Positions 42,610 through 50,869 of a DNA stretch of 64,000 nt are shown here, piece by piece. The DNA is taken from assembly GCF_025566965.1 (NCBI RefSeq), contig NZ_JAOQJL010000001.1, positions 124,001 to 188,000 on the forward strand. The letters are read 5' to 3'. Position numbers and translations under genes: made by a program. The notes under the pieces were generated by a model that saw only the letters and a list, made by a program, of their open reading frames with translations, did not search any database and was not told where the DNA came from. The DNA comes from Blautia_A ammoniilytica. GTDB taxonomy: Bacteria; Bacillota; Clostridia; Lachnospirales; Lachnospiraceae. How positions within the stretch are numbered: the stretch's first letter is position 1; every line of letters starts with the position of its first letter.

Positions 42610-42738
42610 AAAACAAACTCCATTTTTGTGAAGTTTGTGCAGACTTTTCCGGGGAACCGTGGTACTATAATAACCGTAAAAACCCCCCAATACATTATAT
42701 AGTTTTTGCTACACCCCATAAGAAGAAATACCTTCTCC

Positions 42739-42769
42739 AAAAAAGACAGCTTATCCCGCTGTCTTTTTT
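42739..42769 (+). terminator. terminator between ftsH and the GH13 gene
   Basis: AAAAAAGACAGC (42739-42750), 7-nt loop, GCTGTCTTTTTT (42758-42769): a strong intrinsic terminator, 130 nt after the ftsH stop and 79 nt before the GH13 start. A TATAAT at 42666-42671 with a poor -35 lies upstream of it, so the terminator could be part of a leader for the GH13 gene. Confidence 0.85.
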
Positions 42770-42847
42770 ACTTTGTACCGGACATCTTGGAAAACTGCAA
42801 AGAGCAGACACTTGACCCGGTAACTACAACGGAAAAGAGGTTGAGTA

Positions 42848-44974
42848 ATGAAAAGGGAAAAAGCGGATGTAATGAAAAATATGCAATATGTATTAAATAT
42901 GCGGCCTGTCTTGAATAAGGATGCGCTGTTCAGCGATGGGTCTGAGTATTACAGATGTCCGTCAGAACCAATGCCGGGTGACACTGTAAAGATACGGTTT
43001 CGTACCCAGAGAAATAATGTGGATGCAGTGTATCTGGTTTATGGTGATGTGAGGCAGGAGATGGAGATATGGTCTTCCTTCAATGGCTTTGATTATTATG
43101 AAACACAGATCAAGATGGGAGAAGATATATTCAGATATCATTTTGAAGTTGTATATGGATGGGTTACATGTTATTACACCTATCAAGGAGTATCAGTCAA
43201 TTCGGAAGAACGGACAGAGTTTGAAATATACCCAGGTTATCATACGCCTGCATGGGCCAAAGGTGCAGTGATGTATCAGATCTTTGTTGATCGGTTTTAT
43301 AATGGGGATCCATCCAATGACGTGGCAACCGGAGAATACTCTTATATTGGGGATGTAAGCGTGCACGTAGATGACTGGGGAAAGGTTCCGGCAGTAATGG
43401 GCGTCCGGGAATTTTATGGTGGTGATCTTCAGGGTATCTTGGATAAGCTGGATTATCTTCAGGATCTTGGGGTGGAAGTTCTGTATCTGAATCCTGTATT
43501 TGTTTCCCCAAGCAACCATAAGTATGATATTCAGGATTATGATTATATTGATCCTCATTATGGAAAGATTGTAGAGGACACAGACGAGGGAATCCTACAG
43601 AATGGGGATAGGGACAATTCACATGCGTGGAAATATATCCGCCGTGTAACAGACAAAAGAAATCTGGAAGCCAGCAACCAATTGTTTGCACAGCTAACAG
43701 AGGAGATCCATAAGCGTGGCATGAAGATCATCCTGGACGGAGTATTTAATCACTGCGGTTCCTTTAATAAATGGATGGACAGAGAGCGGATCTATGAGAA
43801 TCAGGAAGGCTATCCTAAGGGAGCTTATATTTCGGCTGACAGTCCTTACCGCAATTTCTTCAGTTTTTATGATCAGAACCGCTGGCCTTACAATCCTTCT
43901 TATGATGGATGGTGGGCACATGATACACTTCCCAAGCTGAATTATGAAGGCTCCAGGGAATTATACGATTATGTACTTGAGATCGGCAAAAAATGGGTTT
44001 CACCTCCTTACAATGTAGATGGCTGGCGTCTGGATGTGGCAGCCGACCTGGGACACAGCAATGAGTTTAACCATCAGTTCTGGAAGGATTTTCGCAAGGC
44101 AGTAAAAGAAGCCAATCCTGAAGCAATCATCCTGGCAGAGCATTATGGCAATCCTGAAAGCTGGCTTATGGGTGACGAGTGGGATACAGTTATGAATTAT
44201 GACGCATTTATGGAGCCTTTAACCTGGTTCCTGACAGGTATGGAAAAGCACAGTGATGAGTACAGGCAGGATCTGTATGGCAACAGTGATGCATTTATTG
44301 GTGCAATGAAGAATCATATGCGTTCCCTTCATATGTCTGCTTTTTACACTGCTATGAATGAGCTTTCCAATCATGATCATTCCAGGTTCCTTACAAGGAC
44401 CAACCACAGGGTGGGCAGGATCTCATATGCAGGAGCAGAAGCTGCATCTTCAGGGATCAATCCGGCAATTATGAGAGAAGCAGTGGCCGTTCAGATGACA
44501 TGGCCTGGAGCGCCTACCGTATATTATGGCGATGAGGCAGGAGTCTGCGGCTTTACAGATCCGGATAACCGTCGTACTTATCCATGGGGAAGGGAAGATC
44601 AAAGCTTGATTGATTTCCACAAGGTGATGATCCGGATCCATAAAGAATACGGATTCCTTCGGGAAGGCTCCCTGAAGTTCCTCTGGAATGATTATCAAGG
44701 CTTGTGCTATGGCCGTTTCTCCAATGATGAACAGATGATCGTGATTCTGAATAACCGGGATTATGACCGGGATGTGGAGATCGAGGTATGGCAGACAGGT
44801 ATCAGCCGTCTGGAGGAAGCAACCCTTAAAAGAATCCTTCTGACCTACAGGGATGGGTTTACAACAGAGGAATACAGCTATATTACCAATGCAGGTGTGA
44901 TACATGTGCCAATGCCGGCTTTTGGAGCGATGATCCTGTATCATAAATGTGATGATACTGTGTCAGAGAAATAA
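42848..44974 (+). CDS. glycoside hydrolase family 13 (neopullulanase/alpha-amylase type)
   Basis: 708 aa, cytoplasmic (no signal peptide), hydrolysing alpha-1,4/1,6-glucans or cyclodextrins. The N-terminal about 120 aa are a beta-sandwich (CBM34-like: DTVKIRFRTQRNNVDAVYLV). The (beta/alpha)8 barrel has region I GVFNHCG (about residues 297-303), the nucleophile region DGWRLDVAADLGH (about 391-403), the acid/base region ILAEHYGNPESW (about 428-439) and ELSNHDHSRF (about 503-512). A C-terminal beta domain follows. AGAGG lies 8 nt before ATG 42848; a second in-frame ATG at 42872 is possible. It probably degrades imported maltodextrins. Confidence 0.92.
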   Translation: MKREKADVMKNMQYVLNMRPVLNKDALFSDGSEYYRCPSEPMPGDTVKIRFRTQRNNVDAVYLVYGDVRQEMEIWSSFNGFDYYETQIKMGEDIFRYHFEVVYGWVTCYYTYQGVSVNSEERTEFEIYPGYHTPAWAKGAVMYQIFVDRFYNGDPSNDVATGEYSYIGDVSVHVDDWGKVPAVMGVREFYGGDLQGILDKLDYLQDLGVEVLYLNPVFVSPSNHKYDIQDYDYIDPHYGKIVEDTDEGILQNGDRDNSHAWKYIRRVTDKRNLEASNQLFAQLTEEIHKRGMKIILDGVFNHCGSFNKWMDRERIYENQEGYPKGAYISADSPYRNFFSFYDQNRWPYNPSYDGWWAHDTLPKLNYEGSRELYDYVLEIGKKWVSPPYNVDGWRLDVAADLGHSNEFNHQFWKDFRKAVKEANPEAIILAEHYGNPESWLMGDEWDTVMNYDAFMEPLTWFLTGMEKHSDEYRQDLYGNSDAFIGAMKNHMRSLHMSAFYTAMNELSNHDHSRFLTRTNHRVGRISYAGAEAASSGINPAIMREAVAVQMTWPGAPTVYYGDEAGVCGFTDPDNRRTYPWGREDQSLIDFHKVMIRIHKEYGFLREGSLKFLWNDYQGLCYGRFSNDEQMIVILNNRDYDRDVEIEVWQTGISRLEEATLKRILLTYRDGFTTEEYSYITNAGVIHVPMPAFGAMILYHKCDDTVSEK

Positions 44975-45022
44975 ACGGCGAGACAGCGATACAGTGCAAT
45001 TATAATATTTTTTGTAAAAATA

Positions 45023-45051
45023 TAGACGAAAGCTGTAAAATCTGCTAAAAT
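45023..45051 (+). promoter_or_regulatory. candidate promoter of fba
   Basis: TAGACG (45023-45028), 17-bp spacer, TAAAAT (45046-45051), 52 nt before the fba ATG. Confidence 0.5.
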
Positions 45052-45103
45052 ACATCTTAGACGGGTGCAAAGACTGTACCCAGAAAGATAGGAGGAATTT
45101 ATC

Positions 45104-45967
45104 ATGTTAGTAAGTGCTACAGAGATGCTTCAGAAAGCAAAGGCCGGCCATTATGCAGTCGGACAGTTCAATATCAACAATCTTGAGTGGACAAAGGCCA
45201 TTCTTCTTACCGCGCAGGAGCTGAATTCCCCGGTTATCCTGGGAGTTTCCGAGGGTGCTGGTAAATATATGACAGGATTTAAGACCGTTGTGGGAATGGT
45301 GAACGGTATGATGGAGGAACTTAATATCACAGTTCCGGTTGCCCTTCATCTTGACCATGGTACTTATGACGGATGCTTGAAATGTGTAGAGGCAGGATTT
45401 TCATCCATTATGTTCGACGGATCTCATTATCCAATCGAGGAGAACGTAGAAAAGACAAAAGAGCTTGTTAAGATTACAAGAGAGCATGGCATGTCCCTTG
45501 AGGCAGAGGTTGGCTCTATCGGTGGCGAGGAAGACGGCGTTATTGGTATGGGTGAGTGTGCAGATCCTAACGAGTGCAAGATGGTTGCAGATCTTGGCAT
45601 TGATTTCCTGGCTGCAGGTATCGGTAACATCCATGGTAAATATCCTGCAAACTGGAAGGGCTTAAGCTTTGAGACTCTGGATGCTATCCAGAAGCTTACA
45701 GGCGACATGCCGTTAGTACTTCATGGTGGTACAGGTATTCCTACAGATATGATCAAGAAAGCTATCGATCTTGGTGTTTCTAAGATCAATGTAAATACAG
45801 AGTGTCAGCTTTCATTTGCAGCAGCTACACGTAAGTATATCGAGGAAGGCAAAGATCTGCAGGGTAAAGGATTTGACCCAAGAAAGCTTCTTGCTCCTGG
45901 ATATGAAGCAATTAAAGCAACAGTTAAAGAAAAAATGGAAATCTTCGGTTCCGTTGGAAAAGCCTGA
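45104..45967 (+). CDS. fba: class II fructose-bisphosphate aldolase
   Basis: Zinc-dependent glycolytic aldolase, or possibly a tagatose-bisphosphate aldolase of the same family. 287 aa. Motifs: PVALHLDHGTYDGC (first zinc His, about residues 76-89), SIMFDGSHYPIEEN (about 100-113), EAEVGSIGGEEDG (about 133-145), HGKYP (second zinc His, about 177-181), LHGGTGIP (third zinc His, about 206-213) and KINVNTECQ. AGGAGG precedes the ATG. The sequence cannot by itself exclude tagatose specificity; a lone gene with a strong context suggests the glycolytic enzyme. Confidence 0.92.
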   Translation: MLVSATEMLQKAKAGHYAVGQFNINNLEWTKAILLTAQELNSPVILGVSEGAGKYMTGFKTVVGMVNGMMEELNITVPVALHLDHGTYDGCLKCVEAGFSSIMFDGSHYPIEENVEKTKELVKITREHGMSLEAEVGSIGGEEDGVIGMGECADPNECKMVADLGIDFLAAGIGNIHGKYPANWKGLSFETLDAIQKLTGDMPLVLHGGTGIPTDMIKKAIDLGVSKINVNTECQLSFAAATRKYIEEGKDLQGKGFDPRKLLAPGYEAIKATVKEKMEIFGSVGKA

Positions 45968-45984
45968 GAATCCATGTAATATAC

Positions 45985-46013
45985 AAGGGGATGCTGCAAT
46001 GCAGTGTCCCCTT
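45985..46013 (+). terminator. stem-loop after fba
   Basis: AAGGGGA...CTGCA and TGCAG...TCCCCTT (45985-46013) form a compact stem with a minimal loop. The following bases (CTATATT) are only weakly T-rich, so partial read-through into the acetyltransferase gene is possible. Confidence 0.5.
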
Positions 46014-46044
46014 CTATATTGCAATACGAGGAGAGAAAATTATT

Positions 46045-47253
46045 ATGAATAAGAAAAATCTGAAAATGGGACCAGTAGGACCTGAATACATGGAACAGTA
46101 CAATGCACTGCTTCGCTATGTATTTCAGGTTACAGACCAGGAACTGAATTCTGTAGGATGGAAAGAAAAGGAGATCATCAGGGCAAAATTCCCTACCATG
46201 AAACGAGCTGATGTGATTGGCTGGTTTGATGATGGCACATTGGTTTCTCAGGTGGCCGTTTACCCGATGAAGGTTCAGATTTTTGGAAAGACCTATTCCA
46301 TGGGCGGACTGACAGGAGTGGGCACTTATCCGGAATACACAAATATGGGGCTGATGCACAGGCTTCTGGAGCAGGCTCTGGAAAATATGCGGAAAAAGAA
46401 ACAGTATATCTGCTATCTTTATCCTTATTCCATTCCCTATTACAGACGAAAAGGCTGGGAGCTGATCTCAGACAAGATTTCTTATGAGATTAAGGATTAC
46501 CAGCTGCCTAAGAAGAAATGGGTATCAGGTGATGTACGCAGAGTTGACACTGACAGCAAAGAACTGAAGGATACATATGACCGATATGCAGCTCATACCC
46601 ATGGAGCCATTATCCGTGATTCCCTTGCCTGGAATGAATACTGGCTGTGGGATCGGGATGATATTATGGCAGCTATCTATTACAATGCACAGAATGAGCC
46701 GGATGGTTATGTGATCTATTGGATTGAGAATGAGGTTTTTCATATCAAAGATATGATTTTTAACAATGAAGAAGCCAGAACCGGCCTATGGAATTTTGTA
46801 TCGGCTCATTTTTCTATGATCAATCAGGTAGAAGGAGATACCTACACAGATGAACCGTTGGCGTTTCTTCTGGAGGATGCGGAGATCAAAGAAGTGATTT
46901 CCCCATATTATATGGGAAGAATCGTGGATTTTGCAGCTTTTGTGGCAGAATATCCTTTTAAACCGGACATTACTGAAAGAGAATGGCGCTTTACTTTGAC
47001 GGATCCTGTAATGGAGTGTAATCAGGGGGCTTTCCTGCTAAAAATCTCCAGAGAAGGTAAAGGATGGGCAGAGCGGATCAGTCAGCCCTGCCAGGATCAG
47101 ATCAGTATCCAGACAATGACCACCATGCTGATGGGATATAAGCGCCCGGATTATCTGGCCAGGATTGGGCGGCTAAAGGCTGGTGAGCATATTATTGACA
47201 TGCTGGAAGATGCCATTGAACAGCAGACTCCTTATATATCCGATTATTTTTGA
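46045..47253 (+). CDS. Eis-like GNAT acetyltransferase
   Basis: 402 aa from ATG 46045 (GAGGAGAG upstream); the longer in-frame ATG at 45991 lies inside the fba stem-loop. The N-terminal GNAT domain has FDDGTLVSQVAVYPMKVQIF, then GGLTGVGTYPEYTNMGLMHRL (acetyl-CoA loop, about residues 90-110) and YPYSIPYYRRKGWELI (about 130-145). A second GNAT-like middle domain and a C-terminal SCP2-like part (ITEREWRFTLTDPVMECNQG) follow, as in the Eis family. Eis proteins acetylate aminoglycosides or peptide/protein amines; the natural substrate here is unknown. Confidence 0.82.
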   Translation: MNKKNLKMGPVGPEYMEQYNALLRYVFQVTDQELNSVGWKEKEIIRAKFPTMKRADVIGWFDDGTLVSQVAVYPMKVQIFGKTYSMGGLTGVGTYPEYTNMGLMHRLLEQALENMRKKKQYICYLYPYSIPYYRRKGWELISDKISYEIKDYQLPKKKWVSGDVRRVDTDSKELKDTYDRYAAHTHGAIIRDSLAWNEYWLWDRDDIMAAIYYNAQNEPDGYVIYWIENEVFHIKDMIFNNEEARTGLWNFVSAHFSMINQVEGDTYTDEPLAFLLEDAEIKEVISPYYMGRIVDFAAFVAEYPFKPDITEREWRFTLTDPVMECNQGAFLLKISREGKGWAERISQPCQDQISIQTMTTMLMGYKRPDYLARIGRLKAGEHIIDMLEDAIEQQTPYISDYF

Positions 47254-47272
47254 TATATTTTCCTGTATGTAT

Positions 47273-47301
47273 TTGACAAAAATTACATAAACATGTAAAA
47301 A
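47273..47301 (+). promoter_or_regulatory. candidate promoter and palindrome upstream of the sugar ABC locus
   Basis: TTGACA (47273-47278) with TAAAAA at 17-bp spacing (47296-47301). The spacer contains TTACAT-AAAC-ATGTAA (47283-47298). A second candidate is TATAAT at 47387-47392 without a recognisable -35, which would fit activator-dependent initiation. Between 47420 and 47470 two small hairpins (GCGTATAAGACGC and CGGATC/GATCCG) lie in the leader. Confidence 0.45.
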
Positions 47302-47498
47302 AAAACATACGTTGTTTATAAAAAATGAAAAAAGAACATATTTCTTGAAATTTTAATATAGTGCATTTTGGTTGAAAGCTATAAAATATAATCAACGTGA
47401 ACGGGGGTGGTTGAACATCCCGGATTCAGCGTATAAGACGCAGCGGATCTGTTAAGGATCCGACCAAAAATGATTCTCATGAAAAGGAGAGACAAAAA

Positions 47499-48773
47499 AT
47501 GAAGATGAGAAAATCAATGGCAATGGGACTTGCAGCAGTTATGGCAGCATCCATGATTCCGGCTGTACCGGCAATGGCAGACGATGCTACAGGAAAGGTA
47601 TATTATCTGAACTTTAAACCAGAAGCTGATGAAGCTTGGCAGAACCTTGCAAAAGCTTACACAGAGGAGACTGGTGTAGATGTACAGGTTGTTACAGCAG
47701 CTTCCGGACAGTATGAGACAACTCTTCAGTCTGAGATGGCTAAGAGCGATGCTCCTACTCTGTTCCAGGTAAACGGACCGGTTGGACTGAAAAGCTGGAA
47801 AGATTACTGCTATGATCTGAAAGATTCCGATATCTATTCACAGCTTACTTCCGATACTTACACTGTTAAAGACGGTGACGCTGTTGATGGTATTGCATAT
47901 GTTATCGAGACTTATGGCCTGATCGTAAACAAAACTCTTCTTGAGAAAGCTGGATACACACTGGACGACATCAAGAGTTTTGATGATCTGAAGAAAGTTG
48001 CTGATGATATCCAGGCAAGAAAAGATGAGCTTGGTATCAAAGGTGCATTCACATGTGCAGGTATGGACGGATCCTCCGACTGGAGATTCAAGACACATCT
48101 TGCAAACCTTCCACTCTACTATGAGTACAAAGATAAAGGCGTAGATGATGCAGACACAATCGAAGGTACATATCTTGACAACTACAAGAATGTATTTGAT
48201 CTGTACATCACAGATTCTACATGTGACGGTGCTGATCTTTCCGCTAAGACAGCTGATGATTCCCGTAATGAGTTCATCAATAGCGAAGCAGTATTCTATC
48301 AGAATGGTACATGGGAGTATGCAGAGCTGTCTAAAACATTCAGCGATGACGAGCTGGCTATGATCCCGATCTACTTTGGTGTAGATGATGAGAACGAAGG
48401 ACTTGCAACAGGTACAGAGAACTACTGGTGTGTAAACAAAGAAGCATCTGAAGAAGATATTCAGGCAACACTGGATTTCATGAACTGGTGTGTAACTTCT
48501 GAGACAGGTACAAAGGCTATGAATGAGGATATGGGCTTCACAATTCCTTTCAAAACAGCTGCAGAATCTACAAACGTATTTGTTAAACAGGATCAGGAAT
48601 ACACAGAAGCTGGTCTGACACCTGTATCATGGAACTTTACAACAATGCCTTCTGAAGAGTGGAAGAACGGTGTTGGTACAGCTCTTACTTCTTATGCAGC
48701 TGGTGGTTCCTGGGATGATGTTGTATCTGCATTCGTTGACGGATGGGCAACAGAGAAAGCTCTGACTGAGTAA
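47499..48773 (+). CDS. sugar ABC transporter substrate-binding protein without lipobox
   Basis: 424 aa, family 1 extracellular solute-binding protein (MalE-like). It has an N-terminal signal peptide (SMAMGLAAVMAASMIPAVPAM) with a probable signal peptidase I site after AMA. No Cys lies near the cleavage site, so no lipid anchor is expected, which is unusual for a Gram-positive binding protein. The mature part has YLNFKPEADEAWQNLAKAYTE, then ETGVDVQV, the FQVNGPVGLKSW loop and repeated aromatic residues for sugar binding. AGGAG precedes the ATG. Two permease genes follow, so it delivers an oligosaccharide to that importer. Confidence 0.9.
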   Translation: MKMRKSMAMGLAAVMAASMIPAVPAMADDATGKVYYLNFKPEADEAWQNLAKAYTEETGVDVQVVTAASGQYETTLQSEMAKSDAPTLFQVNGPVGLKSWKDYCYDLKDSDIYSQLTSDTYTVKDGDAVDGIAYVIETYGLIVNKTLLEKAGYTLDDIKSFDDLKKVADDIQARKDELGIKGAFTCAGMDGSSDWRFKTHLANLPLYYEYKDKGVDDADTIEGTYLDNYKNVFDLYITDSTCDGADLSAKTADDSRNEFINSEAVFYQNGTWEYAELSKTFSDDELAMIPIYFGVDDENEGLATGTENYWCVNKEASEEDIQATLDFMNWCVTSETGTKAMNEDMGFTIPFKTAAESTNVFVKQDQEYTEAGLTPVSWNFTTMPSEEWKNGVGTALTSYAAGGSWDDVVSAFVDGWATEKALTE

Positions 48774-48828
48774 TTTGTGTAAAGTATATCCAAAACCTTT
48801 CAAGGATTTGGATGTTGGTGTAAAGAGA

Positions 48829-48858
48829 AGGGGGAGGCAGTAAGTATGGCCTCCCCTT
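48829..48858 (+). terminator. GC-rich stem-loop between binding protein and permease genes
   Basis: AGGGGGAGGC (48829-48838) pairs with GCCTCCCCTT (48849-48858). With only three T residues after it, this is likely a partial terminator or 3'-end protector that sets high binding-protein and lower permease expression, as in mal operons. Confidence 0.6.
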
Positions 48859-48948
48859 TCCACATGAAAGACGTAGTCTTACGAAAAGAGGGCCTGGAGT
48901 GCAGAAACTGCAGGCACACAGGAATTAAATGAAGTAGGAGGAGCAGAG

Positions 48949-49803
48949 ATGGTAGGAAAATCTCTTAAAAAGTGGTGGCCTGTCTTTGTGTTACCAACAC
49001 TTGCAGCGTTTATCATTGGTTTTTTATGGCCTTTCATCTGGGGTATTTATCTTTCATTTTGTAAATTTACTACAGTTAAAGATGTGACTTTCGTTGGCCT
49101 TGCTAACTATCAGAAGATTTTAATCGGCGGAGACTTCAGTCATGCATTCTGGCTGACGGTTGTTTTTGCATTTGTTTCAAGTATTCTTATTAATGTACTT
49201 GCTTTTTCCGTTGCACTTGCACTGACAAAAGGTTACAAAGGAACTAATGTGTTCCGTACAGTATTCTTTATGCCGAACCTGATTGGTGGTATTGTGCTTG
49301 GTTATATTTGGCAGACTTTGATCAATGGTCTTCTGTCCATGTGGGGACAGCCGCTGCTGAAGTTATCTGCCAGAAACGGATTTATTGGAATGATCATACT
49401 GCTTTTATGGCAGCAGATCGGATATATGATGATCATTTATGTTGCTGGTCTTAACAACGTATCTCCGGATCTTATCGAAGCAGCCAAGATTGATGGAGCT
49501 ACTTCCAGACAGATCCTGTTTAAGATCAAGATCCCGATGATCATGCCGTCTGTAACTATTTGTACATTCCTTACCCTTACTAATGGATTCAAGATGTTTG
49601 ACCAGAACTTGTCCCTGACAGGTGGTGATCCGGGCAAGCAGTCCCAGTTGCTGGCATTGAACATTTACGATACATTCTATGGGCGAAGCGGCCCACAGTG
49701 GAAAGGCATCGGCCAGGCCAAAGCAGTTGTATTCTTTGTACTTGTAATTGTTATTGCTTTGGTACAGCTTCGCGCAACATCATCTAAGGAGGTGCAGGCA
49801 TAA
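48949..49803 (+). CDS. sugar ABC transporter permease, MalF/UgpA type
   Basis: 284 aa, six transmembrane segments (first WWPVFVLPTLAAFIIGFLW). The EAA loop that contacts the ATPase is EAAKIDGATSRQILFKIKIP (about residues 180-199). It overlaps the second permease by one base (stop TAATG). AGGAGGAG lies 6-13 nt before the ATG. No ATP-binding subunit is encoded in the locus, so a shared MsmX/UgpC-type ATPase elsewhere is probably used, as is common for such Firmicute importers. Confidence 0.93.
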   Translation: MVGKSLKKWWPVFVLPTLAAFIIGFLWPFIWGIYLSFCKFTTVKDVTFVGLANYQKILIGGDFSHAFWLTVVFAFVSSILINVLAFSVALALTKGYKGTNVFRTVFFMPNLIGGIVLGYIWQTLINGLLSMWGQPLLKLSARNGFIGMIILLLWQQIGYMMIIYVAGLNNVSPDLIEAAKIDGATSRQILFKIKIPMIMPSVTICTFLTLTNGFKMFDQNLSLTGGDPGKQSQLLALNIYDTFYGRSGPQWKGIGQAKAVVFFVLVIVIALVQLRATSSKEVQA

Positions 49804-50663
49804 TGGCAAAGAATAAAGTTATTGCAGATAAACCAAAGAAAAAAAGTATTGTGCCTACGATTATCCTTTCCATTATCTCTGTGGCCTGGATCTATCCGAT
49901 CGTAATGATCCTGCTCAATTCTCTGAAGATTGAATCAGCAATCACTACATCCGGGGTATTTAAGTTTCCTACAGAAGAGACCTGGAATGGCATTAAGAAC
50001 TTTGTTGCCAGTGTTACACAGATGGATTTCCTTGCATCTTTCTGGTACAGCCTTGTAATCTCAGTGATGTCTGTAGCACTGATCCTGCTGTGCTGCTCCA
50101 TGTGTGCATGGTACATTGTCCGTGTAAACGGTGCACTTTCTAAGATTTTGTATTACCTTTGTGTATTCAGTATGGTTGTACCTTTCCAGATGGTTATGTT
50201 CACCCTGGCAAAGACAGCAGATACACTTCGTCTGAACAATCCGTATTTCATCTGCATCATCTACCTTGGATTTGGTGCTGGTTTGGCAGTATTTATGTTT
50301 ACCGGTTTCGTAAAAGGAAGTCCTCTGGAGATTGAGGAAGCAGCTATGATTGACGGCTGCAGCCCACTGCAGGTTTTCTTCAAGATCCTGGTTCCGATCC
50401 TGAAACCGACCATTATTTCCACTGCAATTCTGGAAATGATGTGGGTATGGAATGATTATCTTCTGCCTACACTGGTGCTGGATATTAAGAAGTACCGTAC
50501 CATCCCTATGGCAATCCAGTATTTCCGTGGAAGCTACGGACATGTACAGATGGGACCGATGATGGCAAGTATTATGATCGACATTATTCCTATCATTGTA
50601 ATGTATTTGGTTTGCCAGAAATATATCATTGAAGGTGTAGTTGCAGGAGCAGTAAAAGGCTGA
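49803..50663 (+). CDS. sugar ABC transporter permease, MalG/UgpE type
   Basis: 286 aa, six transmembrane segments (first IVPTIILSIISVAWIYPIVMI). The EAA loop is EEAAMIDGCSPLQVFFKILV (about residues 178-197), followed by the P-x-x-x-P region ILKPTIISTA. The ATG shares its A with the stop of the first permease, giving tight coupling. A terminator follows 90 nt downstream, before the regulator genes. Confidence 0.93.
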   Translation: MAKNKVIADKPKKKSIVPTIILSIISVAWIYPIVMILLNSLKIESAITTSGVFKFPTEETWNGIKNFVASVTQMDFLASFWYSLVISVMSVALILLCCSMCAWYIVRVNGALSKILYYLCVFSMVVPFQMVMFTLAKTADTLRLNNPYFICIIYLGFGAGLAVFMFTGFVKGSPLEIEEAAMIDGCSPLQVFFKILVPILKPTIISTAILEMMWVWNDYLLPTLVLDIKKYRTIPMAIQYFRGSYGHVQMGPMMASIMIDIIPIIVMYLVCQKYIIEGVVAGAVKG

Positions 50664-50753
50664 TTTATTAGCAGCCCGTTCTATAGAATTATAAAACTGG
50701 TATTATTCAATCAAATTTAATCTTTTCAAGATGTTCATTGAATGATAAAATAG

Positions 50754-50791
50754 AGATAGTTCCATGCATTTATGCGGGGAACTATCTTTAT
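50754..50791 (+). terminator. terminator after the permease genes
   Basis: AGATAGTTCC (50754-50763) pairs with GGAACTATCT (50778-50787), followed by TTATTT. It separates transporter genes from the YesN/YesM regulators. Confidence 0.75.
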
Positions 50792-50869
50792 TTGACTAAC
50801 CGAAAGTTTTTGTAACTGTAAAGATACTGAACAGTTACAGGATTTTATGATCATAGACGGGGTGCTTGA

